Source: JAAYPI01 sp036734385
Lineage (GTDB): Bacteria > Bacteroidota > Bacteroidia > Bacteroidales > Paludibacteraceae
NCBI GenBank assembly: GCA_036734385.1
Contig: DAIMYQ010000050.1
Span: 1-7,498 of the forward strand
Length of the DNA: 7,498 bases
Direction of reading: 5' to 3'
Shown: positions 5,787 to 7,498 of the stretch, piece by piece
Numbering within the stretch: the first letter of the stretch is position 1
Layout: each line of letters opens with the position of its first letter
The notes under the pieces: model-generated
Seen by the model: only the letters and a program-made list of their open reading frames with translations
Databases searched by the model: none
Told to the model about the DNA's origin: nothing
Position numbers and translations under genes: made by a program

Positions 5787-7370
5787 TTATTGTTGGTTTT
5801 TTAATAACTTGTTGTACTGTTCATTGTCTTGTAGAATTTCCAAAGCTTTTTTTACAAAATCATTTTTTGTATTAATAACTTCAAAATACTCATTCGTATC
5901 CCATAGATCTCTTGCAATTAACGCTTTTAGCTGAACTTTTAACAATGGCATTGCTTTCATCCATTCTCCTTCCGGAAAATTTATTTTTTTCGCATCTGCA
6001 TCTGCTTTTAACTGAGTAAATATAACCGAATCGTCAAAAGATTTATCGTAAATTTCAAAGGAAGGGTATTTCGATAGAATAGCTTTCCTGTTTTTGTCAA
6101 CATAAGATAAACATATCTTGTTAATGATGCCGTCGTTTATTAATTCCCTATGCAATTTTGAATATCTGGTTGTGTCAGCTGGAACAAATATGTCAGGCAT
6201 AATTCCGCCTCCACCATATACCGTCCTTTCAGAAATTAATGTTTTATATCGTAAAGAATCTGGAAAGGAAATGCTATCTAACGAAACAAACTCTCCATGT
6301 TTGTACCTGTCTAGTATATTCTCTTCATATTTGCTTTTACCTTCTTTGTAAGGTCGTTGTATGCATCTTCCCGAAGGTGTATAGTAACGTGCAACTGTTA
6401 GCCTGATTTCTGAACCGTCCGGTAGAGGCAATGGCCTTTGTACTAAACCTTTTCCGAAGGTTCTTCTTCCAATTATTAATCCTCTGTCCCAATCTTGTAT
6501 AGCACCTGACAAGATTTCACTTGCTGAGGCAGAATATTCATCTACTAAAAAGACAAGTTTGCCCGTCTCAAAATCTCCGCTCTTTTGGCAAGTAAATAGC
6601 TCTTTCGGCTGATTTGCACCTTCTGTATATAAAATTAGTTTCTGACTATCTAAAAATTCATCTGCCAATTCTATTGCACTTTGTAAATAACCTCCTCCAT
6701 TTTCTTGTAAATCAATGATTAAACTTTTCATTCCTTTTTTCTTCAGAGCACTTATCGCCTCCATAACCTCTTGGTGTGTGCTTGATGCAAAACGGTTTAT
6801 TTTTACATACCCTATTCCTGGCGCAATCATATATTTTGCATCTACACTGTATATGGGAATCTTGTCTCTTACTATAGAAAAGGGAATAAGTCTCTTATCT
6901 CGCAGTATTTTTACTTTCACTTTTGTCCCTTTTTTTCCTTTTAAACGCTTTGTTATATCCGAAGTTTGCATTTTTACTCCAGCAATTAGAGAGTCACTCA
7001 CATAAATGATTTTATCTCCCGGTAAAATTCCCAATTTCTCGGCAGGTCCTCCTGTTATAGATTGTATAACCGTCACTGTATCGTTAACCATATTAAAAGA
7101 AATACCAATTCCCTCAAAGCTTCCTTGCAAAGATTCATTTGCCGATTTTACTTCCGCAGGAGATAAATAAGAAGAATGAGGATCTAGTTTTTCCAACATG
7201 CCTTCAATAGCGTACTCGGTCAATTTGCCTTGATTAACCGAATCTACATAAAATTTCGATATGGCACTTAACGAGAATCCTAGTTTCTGTAGTTGAAATT
7301 GGTCAAGATATTGTGAAAAAGCTCCTAAGCAAAAAGTAAAGGATAGTATAAATAGGGTAGTTCTTTTCAT
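5787..7370 (-). CDS. Exported S41 family PDZ protease (CtpA/Prc-like)
   Basis: This 527-residue serine protease of the C-terminal processing family is predicted to act in the periplasm. A Sec signal peptide covers about residues 1-19 (MKR, hydrophobic core, then AFSQ); C14 is not in a lipobox. A PDZ domain spans about 83-165, with GIGISF and the GGPAEKLGILPGD turn. The S41 core has the nucleophile S282 in YSASASE (279-285), K307 in TFGKG (304-308) and Q311, the same spacing as Prc S452/K477/Q481. Residues of about 395-527 form a C-terminal extension with no motif I recognise. I start at ATG 7370 because it begins a textbook signal peptide and follows a good promoter. The longer frame from 7445 would begin upstream of that promoter and put 25 residues ahead of the signal. 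The next gene, cysE, begins 8 bases after the stop. Substrates are unknown. Confidence 0.9.
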   Translation of the reverse strand: MKRTTLFILSFTFCLGAFSQYLDQFQLQKLGFSLSAISKFYVDSVNQGKLTEYAIEGMLEKLDPHSSYLSPAEVKSANESLQGSFEGIGISFNMVNDTVTVIQSITGGPAEKLGILPGDKIIYVSDSLIAGVKMQTSDITKRLKGKKGTKVKVKILRDKRLIPFSIVRDKIPIYSVDAKYMIAPGIGYVKINRFASSTHQEVMEAISALKKKGMKSLIIDLQENGGGYLQSAIELADEFLDSQKLILYTEGANQPKELFTCQKSGDFETGKLVFLVDEYSASASEILSGAIQDWDRGLIIGRRTFGKGLVQRPLPLPDGSEIRLTVARYYTPSGRCIQRPYKEGKSKYEENILDRYKHGEFVSLDSISFPDSLRYKTLISERTVYGGGGIMPDIFVPADTTRYSKLHRELINDGIINKICLSYVDKNRKAILSKYPSFEIYDKSFDDSVIFTQLKADADAKKINFPEGEWMKAMPLLKVQLKALIARDLWDTNEYFEVINTKNDFVKKALEILQDNEQYNKLLKNQQ

Positions 7371-7397
7371 TTTTAATAAAAAATAAACATATAGCAA

Positions 7398-7428
7398 CAA
7401 AGGTAAAAAAAAACATTTAACTGTACAA
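7398..7428 (-). promoter_or_regulatory. Bacteroidetes-type promoter for the protease-cysE operon
   Basis: On the minus strand, TACCTTTG (7405-7398) matches TAnnTTTG exactly. TTG (7428-7426, in ATTG) lies 20 bases upstream, the expected spacing for the -33 TTTG box. The spacer contains an uninterrupted T-run (plus-strand A-tract, 7405-7413). Transcription would start near 7393, giving a leader of roughly 20-25 bases before the ATG at 7370. No second promoter is evident in the 8-base gap before cysE, so both genes probably depend on this one. Confidence 0.7.
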
Positions 7429-7498
7429 TCCTTTATTGAAGTCATTTTTATTTTGATATAATAAATTGATTTTAAAAAGGTTATGTTTTATGAGGGGT

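Noticed and set aside
7320..7370. Cysteine in the protease signal peptide (C14) as a lipoprotein attachment site.
   Set aside because: The residues before it (S-F-T-F) do not fit a lipobox and the cysteine lies within the hydrophobic core, so a type I signal peptide is more likely.
7436..7462. TTGAAG followed by TATAAT with a 15-base spacer on the plus strand, resembling a sigma-70 promoter.
   Set aside because: The spacer is short, the DNA is very AT-rich, and the Bacteroidetes primary sigma factor does not use the E. coli consensus.
7483..7498. ATGs at 7483 and 7490 after AAAAAGG, possibly the start of a divergent plus-strand gene.
   Set aside because: Only three to five codons are visible before the window ends, too little to support a gene.

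Overview
The window is AT-rich and looks like a chromosomal segment of a Bacteroidetes bacterium, most likely of the order Bacteroidales. Four things suggest this: promoter elements of the Bacteroidetes TAnnTTTG type upstream of the first gene and of the minus-strand operon; AT-rich leaders without strong Shine-Dalgarno sequences; a long serine acetyltransferase; and an S41 protease with a long C-terminal extension. No mobile element, tRNA, rRNA or CRISPR array was seen. Every stretch without a gene is shorter than 300 bases.

Region 1 (about 135-4306, plus strand) is a four-gene envelope-glycosylation cluster that reads as one pathway. It encodes a DPM1/ArnC/RgtE-like GT2 enzyme (polyprenyl-phosphate sugar synthase), a seven-helix membrane protein made of two tandem LAB_N repeats, an ArnT-like GT-C transferase, and a UDP-glucuronate 4-epimerase. 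The simplest model is this: the epimerase makes UDP-galacturonate; the GT2 loads the sugar on undecaprenyl phosphate; the double-LAB_N protein, whose predicted topology matches eukaryotic SWEETs, may flip the lipid-linked sugar; and the GT-C enzyme transfers it to lipid A or another surface glycan in the periplasm. The enzyme families are well supported. The sugar, the acceptor and the flippase role are inferences.

Region 2 (4366-4836, plus strand) is a GuaD-type guanine deaminase. It ends at a strong 12-bp hairpin (4850-4876) that probably terminates transcription from both sides.

Region 3 (7370 down to 4897, minus strand) is a two-gene operon with a well-placed Bacteroidetes promoter: an exported S41 (CtpA-like) PDZ protease, then serine O-acetyltransferase (CysE) 8 bases downstream.

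Two starts are set here at internal ATGs rather than at the longest open frame: the epimerase at 3290 and the protease at 7370. The most interesting content is the glycosylation cluster and its internally duplicated membrane protein.
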